A stretch of 64,000 bases of DNA from Allobosea sp. AAP35. GTDB taxonomy: Bacteria > Pseudomonadota > Alphaproteobacteria > Rhizobiales > Beijerinckiaceae. Each line of letters begins with the position of its first letter. Within the stretch, counting starts at the first letter, position 1. This document shows, in pieces, positions 29,531 to 37,674 of the stretch. Made by a program: the position numbers and the translations under genes. The stretch is taken from contig NZ_LJHQ01000037.1 of NCBI RefSeq assembly GCF_001295925.1, positions 124,001 to 188,000 on the forward strand, in the 5' to 3' direction. The notes beneath the pieces are model-generated. The model worked only from the letters and a program-made list of their open reading frames with translations. It had not been told where the DNA came from and ran no database searches.

Positions 29531-30382
29531 TCAAAATCGCGCCTCGCCGGGTTTTCGCGCGGCCTCGCATTCCTCATGCGTCGGCAACCTGAGCAACGCG
29601 ATCCCGTCCTCCCGAGAGTCGATCAGGCCAAGCGCATTGAACCGCGCCAGCCAGTCGCCCATCGGCCAGACTCCCCAGATTTCGCGAAACAGGCCGGCAT
29701 TGCGGACGATGTCGGCAACATGCTGAAGCGGGGGATCGTAGACGCCATGGTGCTGGTGAAAGGCACCGGCGCCCCCACCGAGGAACAGGAGCGGCAATCC
29801 CGCCGCCCGGGCGCGAAAGCCGAAATCGGTATCCTCGCCGCCATAGCCGGTGAAGCGTTCGTCGAAACCGCCCAGGGTGTCGAAGGCCATTTTGCGAACT
29901 CCAAAAGCCAGGGACCAGAACAGTCCCGGATTGGGCTCGGCCCGCAGGCCCTCATCCGGAAAGATGCGCGCGGGATGGGCGTGGCCTGCCTCATGCAAAG
30001 CGGCTTCTGACCAGCTGCTGTTGGCGGGATTGGCCGGGAGGTAGCGGACATCCGCGCAGATCAACGCGTTGATCCCGTCGAGTGCCATGCCCAGCCGCCC
30101 GATGAGATCGTTTGCCGGGATGCAATCGACGTCCAGGAAAATCAGATTGTCGGCTTGGGCGTGACGGGCCGCGCGGTTGCGCGCCTTGGCGAGGGGCAGG
30201 CCGGAATCGGGCAGCCGCAGCACGGTGATGGGCAACCCTGTGGTCGGGATGTCGAGCGGATGCAGTCCCATATCGACGATGACGACTTCGTCGGGAGCGC
30301 GGTCGCTGCGCGCGAGACCCGCAAGAACCTGTCGCAGATGCTCGCCCCGATCCTTGACGATCGTCAGGACCGCTACGCTCAT
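29531..30382 (-). CDS. GT2-family glycosyltransferase (last gene of the cluster)
   Basis: A 283-residue GT-A enzyme: MSVAVLTIVKDRGEHLRQVL, acidic metal-binding NLIFLDVDCIP, and GGFDERFTGYGGEDTDFGFRA near the acceptor site, as in galactosyltransferase-C-type GT2 proteins. It probably transfers a nucleotide-sugar to an unknown acceptor. It starts at 30382 with a 4-bp ATGA overlap with the methyltransferase gene, so it is the seventh gene of a coupled cluster. It ends 15 bp from the HWE kinase gene, convergent. Confidence 0.88.
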   Translation of the reverse strand: MSVAVLTIVKDRGEHLRQVLAGLARSDRAPDEVVIVDMGLHPLDIPTTGLPITVLRLPDSGLPLAKARNRAARHAQADNLIFLDVDCIPANDLIGRLGMALDGINALICADVRYLPANPANSSWSEAALHEAGHAHPARIFPDEGLRAEPNPGLFWSLAFGVRKMAFDTLGGFDERFTGYGGEDTDFGFRARAAGLPLLFLGGGAGAFHQHHGVYDPPLQHVADIVRNAGLFREIWGVWPMGDWLARFNALGLIDSREDGIALLRLPTHEECEAARKPGEARF

Positions 30383-30963
30383 GACCGGCGCCAGAGGTCG
30401 AGCCGGTAGTGCGGCGTTGTCGTCGCGGAGACCACCGTGGTCACGTTGGCCAGCGCTGAGCGCAAGGCTTCGGTGGCGGCATCCCCACTCTGGGGATAGT
30501 CGGTTGCGCCCGTCCAATGGACGAGGACGATGTCGCCTCCCGACTGCAGGAACTCGCGGATCCTCGCGGCGGCAGCGGCAAGGTCGGCGGCGTCCCAGTA
30601 ATAGGCCACCTCCGACACCACGATCAGGTCGAACCGGCGTTGATCATCGGTCCAGCGCGGAAAATTGCGTTCCTCGAAGCCGACGTTACCGAGATCACCG
30701 CAGCGCTGCCGCGCCTGGGCCAGTGCCGATGGGCTGATGTCGGTGGCCAGAAACGTCTCGCACCAGAATGCCAGCTTGCGCGTCAGGACGCCGCCCGCGC
30801 AGCCGATCTCCAGTCCGTGCCGATAGCGACGCCCGCCGAGCGCGGCGATGGTCGCGGTGTGCTTGGCGGCTTCGTAGCGACTCGATGCCAGGCTCCAGGG
30901 ATCGGAGTCTCGGCTGAATATGCCTTCGAAATAGCTCGCGGGAAGCGACTTGACGTCAGACAT
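30379..30963 (-). CDS. SAM-dependent methyltransferase (NodS-like)
   Basis: A 194-residue class I methyltransferase: SYFEGIFSRDSDPWSLASSRYE at the N-terminus and the SAM loop GLEIGCAGGVLTRKLA, then LATDISPSALAQAR and FDLIVVSEVAYYW. The size, N-terminus and WSLASSRYE are close to NodS, the N-methyltransferase that modifies de-acetylated chitooligosaccharides. In this cluster it follows a PIG-L deacetylase, so N-methylation of a freed amino sugar is plausible. The ATG at 30963 overlaps the deacetylase gene by 8 bp. Confidence 0.87.
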   Translation of the reverse strand: MSDVKSLPASYFEGIFSRDSDPWSLASSRYEAAKHTATIAALGGRRYRHGLEIGCAGGVLTRKLAFWCETFLATDISPSALAQARQRCGDLGNVGFEERNFPRWTDDQRRFDLIVVSEVAYYWDAADLAAAAARIREFLQSGGDIVLVHWTGATDYPQSGDAATEALRSALANVTTVVSATTTPHYRLDLWRRS

Positions 30964-31660
30964 GGCGCCTCCGGACGTAAAGGCGATCACGGGCCGCCAT
31001 CTTCGTCTGCCAGGCGGGCAGCGTGAAGCCGTCGCCGAAGGCGGGGCCGAGCTGGCTGCGATGGGCCATCAGAGCCCGGTGTCGCAGGCCTGTCGGAATA
31101 GGCGCCGTCGCAACGACGCTTCGTGCCGGCGGCGGCGCGTCCGCCCAGACGACGTACTCAAACAGGGTCACAAGGCCGAGGCCCGGCGAGGTCGAGACCG
31201 CCTGGGCCAGTTCGAAGGCGGCGGCATGATCGCAATGGGGTTCATGCCCAGCGGTGACCGCGATGGCGTCGATGCGATGCCGACGGCACAGGCCGGCAAG
31301 CCGTCGTCGCGAGGCTTCAAAATCAGCCGATCCGACCGGATGAGGGTGAGCATCCGGCCAGTCCAGGAAAGCGGGCTGGGGCGCGTCCTGCCCGGCCAGG
31401 CGCCGCAGCGACAGGGCCGCCTCGCGTCGACGCAATGCGGTCAGAGCCTGGCGCGAATGGCTGTCGGCATGGGAATGCGAGCCCGCGCCATCGGTCAGGT
31501 AGACCACCGCGCCCAGGCGCCGCATTCGCGCCGCGCGAGCGATCAGGGCTCCGACACCCAGCGTCTCGTCATCGGCATGCGGCGCGAGCACGAGCCAGCG
31601 CGCCCACGCCCAGGGGCTGCGCGCGAGATCGAGGCCGAGCGTTGACGTTCGGGCTACCAC
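30956..31660 (-). CDS. PIG-L/LmbE-family N-deacetylase
   Basis: A 234-residue zinc-dependent deacetylase: VLAPHADDETLGVGALIARAARM is the family signature, with a later EPHCDHAAAF supplying the third zinc ligand. Relatives (MshB, BshB, PIG-L) remove the acetyl group from GlcNAc-containing lipids or thiols. The start is GTG at 31660, overlapping the flavoprotein gene by 7 bp. Together with the GT4 enzyme the pairing resembles MshA/MshB and BshA/BshB, but no thiol-ligase (MshC/BshC) is present. Confidence 0.9.
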   Translation of the reverse strand: MVARTSTLGLDLARSPWAWARWLVLAPHADDETLGVGALIARAARMRRLGAVVYLTDGAGSHSHADSHSRQALTALRRREAALSLRRLAGQDAPQPAFLDWPDAHPHPVGSADFEASRRRLAGLCRRHRIDAIAVTAGHEPHCDHAAAFELAQAVSTSPGLGLVTLFEYVVWADAPPPARSVVATAPIPTGLRHRALMAHRSQLGPAFGDGFTLPAWQTKMAARDRLYVRRRHV

Positions 31661-32784
31661 AGCTCGTCTCCGTCGCCCCAGACGTCGCGGTCGAGCCAGG
31701 CGAGCGCGGCCTGGTCGCGGGCAAAGTCGGGCCCGGCCTGGCGCAGATACAGGCTGAGATCGCGGATGATCTTGTCGATGCGCTGGCCGTCGAAGGCGCT
31801 GCGCGTGCCGATCATGCGCGCGGCCAGTTCCATGACGTCGAGGCCGGCGCGCTCGACGACGCCGCGCGTCATCTGGGCGAAGGCAGGGGCGTCGGGGCTG
31901 TCGATCGCGGCGCGCTGGGCCGCTTCACGCACCCAGAGATAGGCGGTGCGGGCGGCGACCACGGCCTGCCCGAATTTGAGCCGCTGGAGCGGGTCCGATC
32001 GCGCGGCTTCCGACAGACCCCGACGGGTTTCCGCCAGGAGCGCCTCGATGCCGCCGAGATGAACTGCGGTGAAGCGCCAGGCACCGGCCGTGAAGCGCGG
32101 TTCGGTGCCATAGTCGTCAGGCTGCCCCAGCAGATTCATGGCGGTGCAGGGGAGGCCCGACAGGTCGTAGCTGCCGCTGACGGTCGCGCGCATGCCGCGT
32201 ACCCGCCAGCCGGTGAGGTCGGCCCGGGCGGGGTCGTCGGCCGGGGCGACCGCGAGCTGCGTGCGACCGTCCGCCATCCGCGCGGTGACCACGGCATGGC
32301 CGAGGCCGCCGGCGCCGCTGGCAAAAGACTTGTTCCCTTGCAGATGGGTCCCGCCGTCGCCTGCGACGAGCGTAACGCCGGGCGGCGGCTCCGTTGCCCA
32401 GACGCCGAAGAGCTGGCCCTCGTCGAGACGCTGGCCGAGCCAGGCCCGCTGGTCCGGGCCCCCATACCAGGCGAAGAGCTTCAGCGCGTTGACATGCCCT
32501 TCGAACAGACGACCCAGGCTGAGATCTGCGCGGCCGATGCCGCGCAGCACGTCGAGCAGGGCTGCATTCTCCGACAGCGCATCGTCGAAGGGTTGGCCAC
32601 CGCTTGCACCCGGTGCGAAGGTCTTGTGAAGCCCGGCCGCGACGATGGTGTCCACGCTTTCACGCGGAAACAGCGGGGCCGCATCATAGCGCATGCCCGA
32701 TGCGATGAGCTTGTCCGAGATGGCGGCCACGCGCTGGCGCAGCGTCTGGTCGGCCGGGATGGAGCGCCTTGCGTGATGGCTCAT
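31654..32784 (-). CDS. Acyl-CoA-dehydrogenase-like flavoprotein
   Basis: A 376-residue protein with the acyl-CoA dehydrogenase fold: an alpha N-domain (LRQRVAAISDKLIASGMRY), a beta middle domain (GVWATEPPPGVTLVAG, LQGNKSFASGAGGLGHAVVTAR) and a four-helix C-domain (RLKFGQAVVAARTAYLWVREA, LDVMELAARMIGTRSAF). I could not place a clear catalytic Glu, so it may be an N-hydroxylase or flavin-dependent oxidase rather than a true dehydrogenase. ATGA overlap with the upstream glycosyltransferase gene. Fatty-acid oxidation is an unlikely job in a saccharide cluster. Confidence 0.8.
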   Translation of the reverse strand: MSHHARRSIPADQTLRQRVAAISDKLIASGMRYDAAPLFPRESVDTIVAAGLHKTFAPGASGGQPFDDALSENAALLDVLRGIGRADLSLGRLFEGHVNALKLFAWYGGPDQRAWLGQRLDEGQLFGVWATEPPPGVTLVAGDGGTHLQGNKSFASGAGGLGHAVVTARMADGRTQLAVAPADDPARADLTGWRVRGMRATVSGSYDLSGLPCTAMNLLGQPDDYGTEPRFTAGAWRFTAVHLGGIEALLAETRRGLSEAARSDPLQRLKFGQAVVAARTAYLWVREAAQRAAIDSPDAPAFAQMTRGVVERAGLDVMELAARMIGTRSAFDGQRIDKIIRDLSLYLRQAGPDFARDQAALAWLDRDVWGDGDELW

Positions 32785-33833
32785 GAGGAGGGTCCGATCG
32801 TCTGGGGCACGGGGTGTTCCGCGGCGGTCGCGCAGTCGCGCAGGAAGGCCGCCGCGCTGGCGATGCCGTCTGGATCATGCAGGCGCTGGCGGGCTTCGGG
32901 GCGCAGCGATCGCGCGCGTCTCAGCAGGTCCGGCCAGGCGGACGGCTCCGGCCAGGCCTCGATCGCGACCGCTGCACCCAGCGCGTCGAGGCGACGGGCC
33001 TTGGACATCTGCTCGCCGTAAGGTCTCGGCTCGGCCAGGCAGATCAGCGGCCTGTCGGCGGCGAGGGCCGCCGTGACGAGCCCGTCGCCGGCTGCACCCA
33101 GAATGATGGCGGCGCGGGCGATCTCGTCCTGCGCATTTTCGACCCATCCCAGGAGGGTCAGGTTGGCGGGGACTTCACCGGTCGGCGGCGTGAAGGGCCC
33201 GATGACCCGCCAGCGCATCTGTGGCGTCGCGCGGGCGGCCTCGGCGATGGCGTCCGCGTTGCCAGGCTCGCCGCCCTTGCCAAAGACGACCAGCACGACA
33301 TTGGAGTGGACGTCGGCTGGACGCTGGCCGGTCAGCCCCGGCATATAGCGTGTCTTCTCGCCCACCCAGGGGGCGACGTTCGGCTCGTCGAGATCGCGGT
33401 GGAACGGGGCCAGGATCGCCCGCGCCCCTCGGAAGGCTTCGAGATGGGGCGGATCGGAGCGTTCGCCGCTCAACCTGACATAGACGGTCGGTGTCGATGC
33501 AAGCCGCGCCAGCATCGCGATCTCGACCGAGACATCGACGACCAGCAGCGACGGCCGGGCAGTAGCGATCCAGTCCGCGATTTTGGCCACGCGCTGGCGG
33601 ATGCCGTCATGCCCTGTGGGAACGTAGTGCAGGGACACAGGCCGCGTCGCCTCGTCGCCACGCTTTTCGGGTTCGAGGCGATCATCGGGCAGGTCGATGC
33701 AGGCCAGACCGCCGGTGCGGCCGGCCAGGCCCGTGCCGAGCAGGACGAACTCATCCGGGAAGTGCTGAGCGATGGCCACGGCACGCCGCCGATGACCATC
33801 GCCCTGATGATGAACATAATAGCCAATCGTCAT
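32781..33833 (-). CDS. Glycosyltransferase, MurG/GT28-like fold
   Basis: A 350-residue GT-B protein: YYVHHQGDGHRRRAVAIAQHFP at the N-terminus and a C-terminal donor-site half (ILGAAGDGLVTAALAADRPLICLAEPRPYGEQ). The arrangement resembles UDP-GlcNAc transferases of the MurG/GT28 group, though it is not MurG itself. It would add a nucleotide-activated sugar. The ATG at 33833 overlaps the upstream gene by 4 bp (ATGA). Length is normal for the fold. Donor and acceptor are unknown. Confidence 0.8.
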   Translation of the reverse strand: MTIGYYVHHQGDGHRRRAVAIAQHFPDEFVLLGTGLAGRTGGLACIDLPDDRLEPEKRGDEATRPVSLHYVPTGHDGIRQRVAKIADWIATARPSLLVVDVSVEIAMLARLASTPTVYVRLSGERSDPPHLEAFRGARAILAPFHRDLDEPNVAPWVGEKTRYMPGLTGQRPADVHSNVVLVVFGKGGEPGNADAIAEAARATPQMRWRVIGPFTPPTGEVPANLTLLGWVENAQDEIARAAIILGAAGDGLVTAALAADRPLICLAEPRPYGEQMSKARRLDALGAAVAIEAWPEPSAWPDLLRRARSLRPEARQRLHDPDGIASAAAFLRDCATAAEHPVPQTIGPSS

Positions 33834-34795
33834 CGTCCCGCACCCACGGTCCCCGGCGCGGGCGGGGACGCGACTAATTGCGAGGAATCCATCTGCGACA
33901 GATCCAGGGTCGAGAGATCCATGTCGCAGGGCATGGGAGCAAGCTGCGCTTCCGCACGCCAGACATCGGTGTCGCCGAACTGCAAGCGGTGGTGCCGCCG
34001 CCACTGCGCGCGCTGCCGCCAATGGGCGAAAGCCGGCAGCATCGGTGCGCCGCGAGCTTCCAGCGCCGACATCGCGGTGGCCATGCCGCCCGCCGCGCGC
34101 CCGTCGCGCCTGGCCGAAACCCGCGTCCAGACCTCCGGCGCGTGCCGAAGCCGGCCCCCGGCCATGACGGCGGCCGCCACCAGCGCCCGGTCCTCGCCGG
34201 TGGGAAGCAGGGGCACGCCGCCGCAAGCCTCGTAGAGGCGTCTCGTCATGGCCAAGCTTCCCCCGGTATGGTCGCCATGGCGCGGTGCGGGGTCCCAGGC
34301 CAGGGGATCGATGGCATCCTCGATCGCGCGCACGTGCTCCCAGTAGCGATCGCACAGCGCCCGGGCGGCCGCGAGCGGGCCGCTCAGCTCCTCGGCCTCA
34401 TCCAGCGCGAGCCTGCCGCCCACGATGTCGGCGCCCTGCTGGAATGCCGCCAGCGTGGTCGCGATCCAGTCCACCGGGGGGCGCGCATCGGCATCGGTGG
34501 TGATGAGAATGCCGTCGGGGCGCAGCAGTGCCGCGCCCATATCCATCGCCCTGCGTCGTGCCGTGCCGGCATGGGCCTGGCCGGGTGGGAAAATGCATTC
34601 ATCGACGATCAGGTCGAGCCGCGTCGAATGGATCGTATTCATCGCCTCGATCCGCTGGCGCGACCGGTCGGTCGTGTTGTTCAAGCAGATCACGACCGCA
34701 ATCCGGTCGGCGATCGTTTGCCGGGCCAGTGCATCGAGCAGGACGGGAAGGCGCGCCTCCTCGTCCTTGGCCGGGATGCAGACACAGAATTTCAT
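33830..34795 (-). CDS. GT2-family glycosyltransferase
   Basis: A 321-residue GT-A protein: MKFCVCIPAKDEEARLPVLL, ILITTDADARPPVDWIA (DxD-like) and late GGVPLLPTGEDRALVAAAVMAGG. It is likely an inverting transferase. It overlaps genes on both sides by 4 bp. The tail (~295-321) is Ser/Asp/Leu rich (DLSTLDLSQMDSSQL) and probably disordered. It lies second in a seven-gene coupled cluster that begins with a GT4 enzyme. Confidence 0.85.
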   Translation of the reverse strand: MKFCVCIPAKDEEARLPVLLDALARQTIADRIAVVICLNNTTDRSRQRIEAMNTIHSTRLDLIVDECIFPPGQAHAGTARRRAMDMGAALLRPDGILITTDADARPPVDWIATTLAAFQQGADIVGGRLALDEAEELSGPLAAARALCDRYWEHVRAIEDAIDPLAWDPAPRHGDHTGGSLAMTRRLYEACGGVPLLPTGEDRALVAAAVMAGGRLRHAPEVWTRVSARRDGRAAGGMATAMSALEARGAPMLPAFAHWRQRAQWRRHHRLQFGDTDVWRAEAQLAPMPCDMDLSTLDLSQMDSSQLVASPPAPGTVGAGR

Positions 34796-35970
34796 CGGGC
34801 CGTGATCTCGGACGAGAGCGGCGGCGAAGGCGCAGCCGGGACCTGGATCGGGGACGGCTGGATCAGCGGGGTGAGCCGGCGCGCGGTGCTCTTGAACTGT
34901 GTGATGGCGGTGGCGCGGGGATGGCTGGCGAGCCGGCGATAGAGCTCCTCGTAGCCATCGATCATCATCTCCGCATCGCAGCGTTGCTCGGCGCGCCGGC
35001 GGCAGGCGATACGTGACAAGGTCTGCGCCGCAAGCCCCGCCGCCGCGAGGTCGGCGGGATCGTCGGGCCGCGCCAGCACGCCGCTCTGCGCGTCGATGAT
35101 CTCGGGAATCGCACCGCGCGCGAAGGCCGCCACTGGCACACCGCAGGCCAGCGCCTCGGCCACGACAAGGCCGAACGGCTCCTCCCAGCAGGGCGTGCAA
35201 AGATAGGCGCTCGCCCCGCCGATTTCCCGGGCCAGATGGTCGTGATCGAGATGGCCGAGATAGGAGACCCCGTCATGCAGCCGTGGCGCAATCTCGCGAT
35301 CATAATAGGCGCGGTCGCACAAAGGGCCGGCAAATTTCAACGGAACGCCAGCCAGCTTGGCCGCGTCGATCGCGAAATGCAGCCCTTTTTCGGGTACGAC
35401 GCGGCCATACCAGATCCAGTAGCGCGACGCGTCCGGCTGCGGCTGGAACGCAAAGCGCTGCAGATCGATCCCGTTCGAGATGATGGCGCTGACGGGCGTG
35501 ATCGCGCTCCAGGCCCGTTCGACCGAGCGCGAGATCGGGACATAGGTGACGTTATTTTGCCGGCTTAGCCGAACGCCGCTTTCCAGCCAGGCAAAGGGTG
35601 GCGTGTGCAGCGTCGACACCATGGGCATCGGCAGGGCATCGGCCATGGTGACCGGCAGATAATGCAGCGAGTTGTCGTGGACGATGTCGAAGCGCCGATG
35701 ACGCAGATCGTTCATCAGCGAGAGATAGGCATGATGCTCCCGGAAGAAGGCCTCGTCATCGGCCTCGTCGGTGCCGCAGGCATCGAGCGCGGTCTCGTCG
35801 CAGATCGCCTCGGTTCCAAGGCTCGCGTCAGAGCGTGTCGAGGCGAAGACGGTGACCTCGTGGCCGCGAGTCCGCAGCGATCGCGCCAGGAAATGCGTAT
35901 ACATCTCCAGCCCGCCGGCGAAGGGTTCGCGGATGGGGTATTTCAGATGGGCGATGATCCCGATACGCAA
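34792..35970 (-). CDS. GT4-family glycosyltransferase (first gene of the cluster)
   Basis: A 392-residue GT-B retaining transferase: IGIIAHLKYPIREPFAGGLE, then YVPISRSVERAW and PCWEEPFGLVVAEALACGVPV with the EX7E motif of GT4. The fold and first step fit MshA/BshA-like sugar transfer. I chose a TTG start at 35970, preceded by AGGA at seven bases; the open frame runs to 36297 but would overlap the catalase gene. It begins the cluster 82 bp downstream of the manganese catalase gene, past strong hairpins, so a separate promoter or read-through is possible. Confidence 0.85.
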   Translation of the reverse strand: MRIGIIAHLKYPIREPFAGGLEMYTHFLARSLRTRGHEVTVFASTRSDASLGTEAICDETALDACGTDEADDEAFFREHHAYLSLMNDLRHRRFDIVHDNSLHYLPVTMADALPMPMVSTLHTPPFAWLESGVRLSRQNNVTYVPISRSVERAWSAITPVSAIISNGIDLQRFAFQPQPDASRYWIWYGRVVPEKGLHFAIDAAKLAGVPLKFAGPLCDRAYYDREIAPRLHDGVSYLGHLDHDHLAREIGGASAYLCTPCWEEPFGLVVAEALACGVPVAAFARGAIPEIIDAQSGVLARPDDPADLAAAGLAAQTLSRIACRRRAEQRCDAEMMIDGYEELYRRLASHPRATAITQFKSTARRLTPLIQPSPIQVPAAPSPPLSSEITAR

Positions 35971-36003
35971 AGCGCGATCCTGTGCCGATGGATGTGATGG
36001 GCT

Positions 36004-36043
36004 GCCGCCGGCCGGCGGCGGCAGCCGGCTCAAGGCCGGCTGC
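36004..36043 (-). terminator. Terminator-like hairpins after the manganese catalase gene
   Basis: A 16-bp perfect palindrome (36004-36019) and a 9-bp stem with a 5-nt loop (36021-36043) lie between the catalase stop and the glycosyltransferase start. A weaker 5-bp stem overlaps the catalase stop (36048-36060). Confidence 0.55.
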
Positions 36044-36052
36044 CTGACCCGC

Positions 36053-36976
36053 TCAGCGGGACTTTTTGTAGAGTTTCTCGGCGATCTCGAACATTTCTTC
36101 CGGGGCGTAGTCGGGCGTGAAGGCCGACGGAACACCGGTGAGCTGATGGATCTTGCCGCCCTCGGGCATGCCGTCGACGACTTCGAGCTCACCCTGCGGA
36201 TCGCCCGGCAAAGCCATCTCGCCGCCGCCCCAGATCCCCGACATCGACTTGTAGTCATTGGGGCTGAAGGTATAGAGGCGACGATGCGAGCCCTCATCCA
36301 GATACTTCTGGCATTCCGGGATCTTGCTCAGATTGATGTTGGGCGTCGGCAGCATCTTCTCGATCTCGACGCCGGTGATCTGCTTTAGCGCCAGCGCATA
36401 GGCATGGGCGTGGACCGAGCCGCGCACCAGAAGATAGCCGCAGACCTCGCGGCCAGTCGGGTCGGTCAGCGTCTCGTAGACGCGCAGCTTGTGAAGACGC
36501 GCGCCGCATTCGAGATGGAAATTGTGCAGCAGGTCGGTGACGACATTGCCGGTCGTGGTGATGAAGTCATTGTTCCACGGCGCGCCATTGCTGTTGACGG
36601 GCGTCGAGCCGCCGCCATTCGAATAGAAGCTCGCGGCGAGCCGGATGTCCTTCATCAGCTCATGGGGCGCATCCGAGATGTCGCCGCCATCGGTCTCGTC
36701 ACCATCATTGTCGGGGCCGTTGTTGAGCATGGCGACGCCATTGCTGACGAGCTCGACATGGCCCAGCTCTTCGGCCGTGATGCTGGCCACCAGATGATAG
36801 AATGGCTTCAGCTTGTCCTTGCTGCGGAAGTTGAAGCTCTGGAACATGTAGTTGCCGAGCGTGGACATCTCGCCATACTTGCCGCCCAGAAGTTCCTGCA
36901 GGGCTGCGGCAGCGTTGGGGTCTTTCTTCTTCGGAGCGGGCAGTTCGGCCTGCAGTTTATCGACTCGCATGAACAT
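36053..36976 (-). CDS. Manganese catalase
   Basis: A 307-residue non-haem catalase that dismutates hydrogen peroxide. Metal-ligand regions are visible: YGEMSTLGNYM, ITAEELGHVELVS, HLECGARLHKLRVYE and VRGSVHAHAYAL, which hold the dimanganese Glu/His ligands in a ferritin-like bundle. No signal peptide, so cytosolic. The ATG at 36976 is preceded by GGAGAG. An EcfG-like promoter lies just upstream, so it is probably part of the general stress response. Confidence 0.95.
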   Translation of the reverse strand: MFMRVDKLQAELPAPKKKDPNAAAALQELLGGKYGEMSTLGNYMFQSFNFRSKDKLKPFYHLVASITAEELGHVELVSNGVAMLNNGPDNDGDETDGGDISDAPHELMKDIRLAASFYSNGGGSTPVNSNGAPWNNDFITTTGNVVTDLLHNFHLECGARLHKLRVYETLTDPTGREVCGYLLVRGSVHAHAYALALKQITGVEIEKMLPTPNINLSKIPECQKYLDEGSHRRLYTFSPNDYKSMSGIWGGGEMALPGDPQGELEVVDGMPEGGKIHQLTGVPSAFTPDYAPEEMFEIAEKLYKKSR

Positions 36977-37005
36977 GGTGGCTCTCCTGTGATCCTGTGA
37001 AGCTC

Positions 37006-37030
37006 AACGGGTCGGTTCGGGGAGCGTTCC
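37006..37030 (-). promoter_or_regulatory. EcfG-like promoter for the manganese catalase
   Basis: Minus-strand GGAAC (37030-37026), 16-bp spacer, CGTT (37009-37006), 29 bp before the start codon, leaving room for the GGAGAG ribosome site. Confidence 0.65.
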
Positions 37031-37042
37031 GGGTAGGGGGGC

Positions 37043-37065
37043 GAACCGTCGAAAAGAGACGGTTC
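37043..37065. promoter_or_regulatory. Inverted repeat, possible operator
   Basis: An 8-bp perfect inverted repeat (gaaccgtc 37043-37050, gacggttc 37058-37065) with a 7-nt spacer sits 13 bp upstream of the catalase -35 element. It could bind a dimeric regulator or act as a hairpin. Confidence 0.45.
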
Positions 37066-37241
37066 TGGCTTTGGCTGCATTGCCGCCGCGATTTTGTGCA
37101 AACTTATGGAAAGAGCCGACGCCGCCCGGGGGCGCTCCAGGAGCGGCCTTGGTTGACATCGATCAAAGCCCGCCGGTAAGTCCGCGCCCCAGCCTCACGT
37201 CCAAGGCCGGCGAACTCGCGTCACAGCGAAAAGGTCAGATC

Positions 37242-37547
37242 ATGGACGACAACCACGCCGATGCGCGCGAGCATTTCTTTGCGGCCATGAGGGTGATGGC
37301 CACATCACCCGATAGCCTGCAAACGCGGCTTGCCCATGCGAATGTCAGTATCCTCAATGTCTCGATCGATGAATTCGCGGGGGATGCCGAGCTCAAGATC
37401 AAGTTCGCGCGGATACTCGACCGGCTCGCGATCGACCAGGACGACATTGCCGTCGTCGCGCTCGAAACCGCCGCGAATATGACCGATATCGAGGCGATGG
37501 CGACCGCCAGCCTGATCTGCGACTTCTATTACGATCTGGGCGGATAG
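37242..37547 (+). CDS. Small conserved hypothetical protein
   Basis: A 101-residue acidic helical protein (HADAREHFFAAMRVMATSPDS, NVSILNVSIDEFAGDAELKIKF, ASLICDFYYDLGG). No signal or membrane segment. I chose the ATG at 37242, with AAAAGG nearby, over the longer frame from 37071 which runs through the divergent intergenic region. It diverges from the manganese catalase (265 bp apart). I do not recognise a family. Confidence 0.6.
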   Translation: MDDNHADAREHFFAAMRVMATSPDSLQTRLAHANVSILNVSIDEFAGDAELKIKFARILDRLAIDQDDIAVVALETAANMTDIEAMATASLICDFYYDLGG

Positions 37548-37620
37548 GTCTTTTTCCGAACAGGCTGCCGGCCCGGTGCGGCCGCTGCGCGAGCGCGGCC
37601 ACAAGAAAACAAGACTCTTG

Positions 37621-37645
37621 GGAACCCGGCGCGCTCATCTTGGTT
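37621..37645 (+). promoter_or_regulatory. EcfG-like promoter for the FAD/NAD(P)-binding protein
   Basis: GGAAC (37621-37625), 16-bp spacer, GGTT (37642-37645), 29 bp before the ATG at 37675. Confidence 0.5.
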
Positions 37646-37674
37646 GGGTCTGCGCCGCCAGGAGTCGGCACTCC

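Noticed and set aside
31435-34942. Long plus-strand frames (31435-33021, 32814-34235, 33878-34942)
   Set aside because: They are opposite strand shadows of the glycosyltransferase cluster with no recognisable domains.
29531-35970. Mycothiol or bacillithiol biosynthesis
   Set aside because: Only the GT4 and PIG-L deacetylase types match; no cysteine ligase (MshC/BshC) and three extra glycosyltransferases argue against it.
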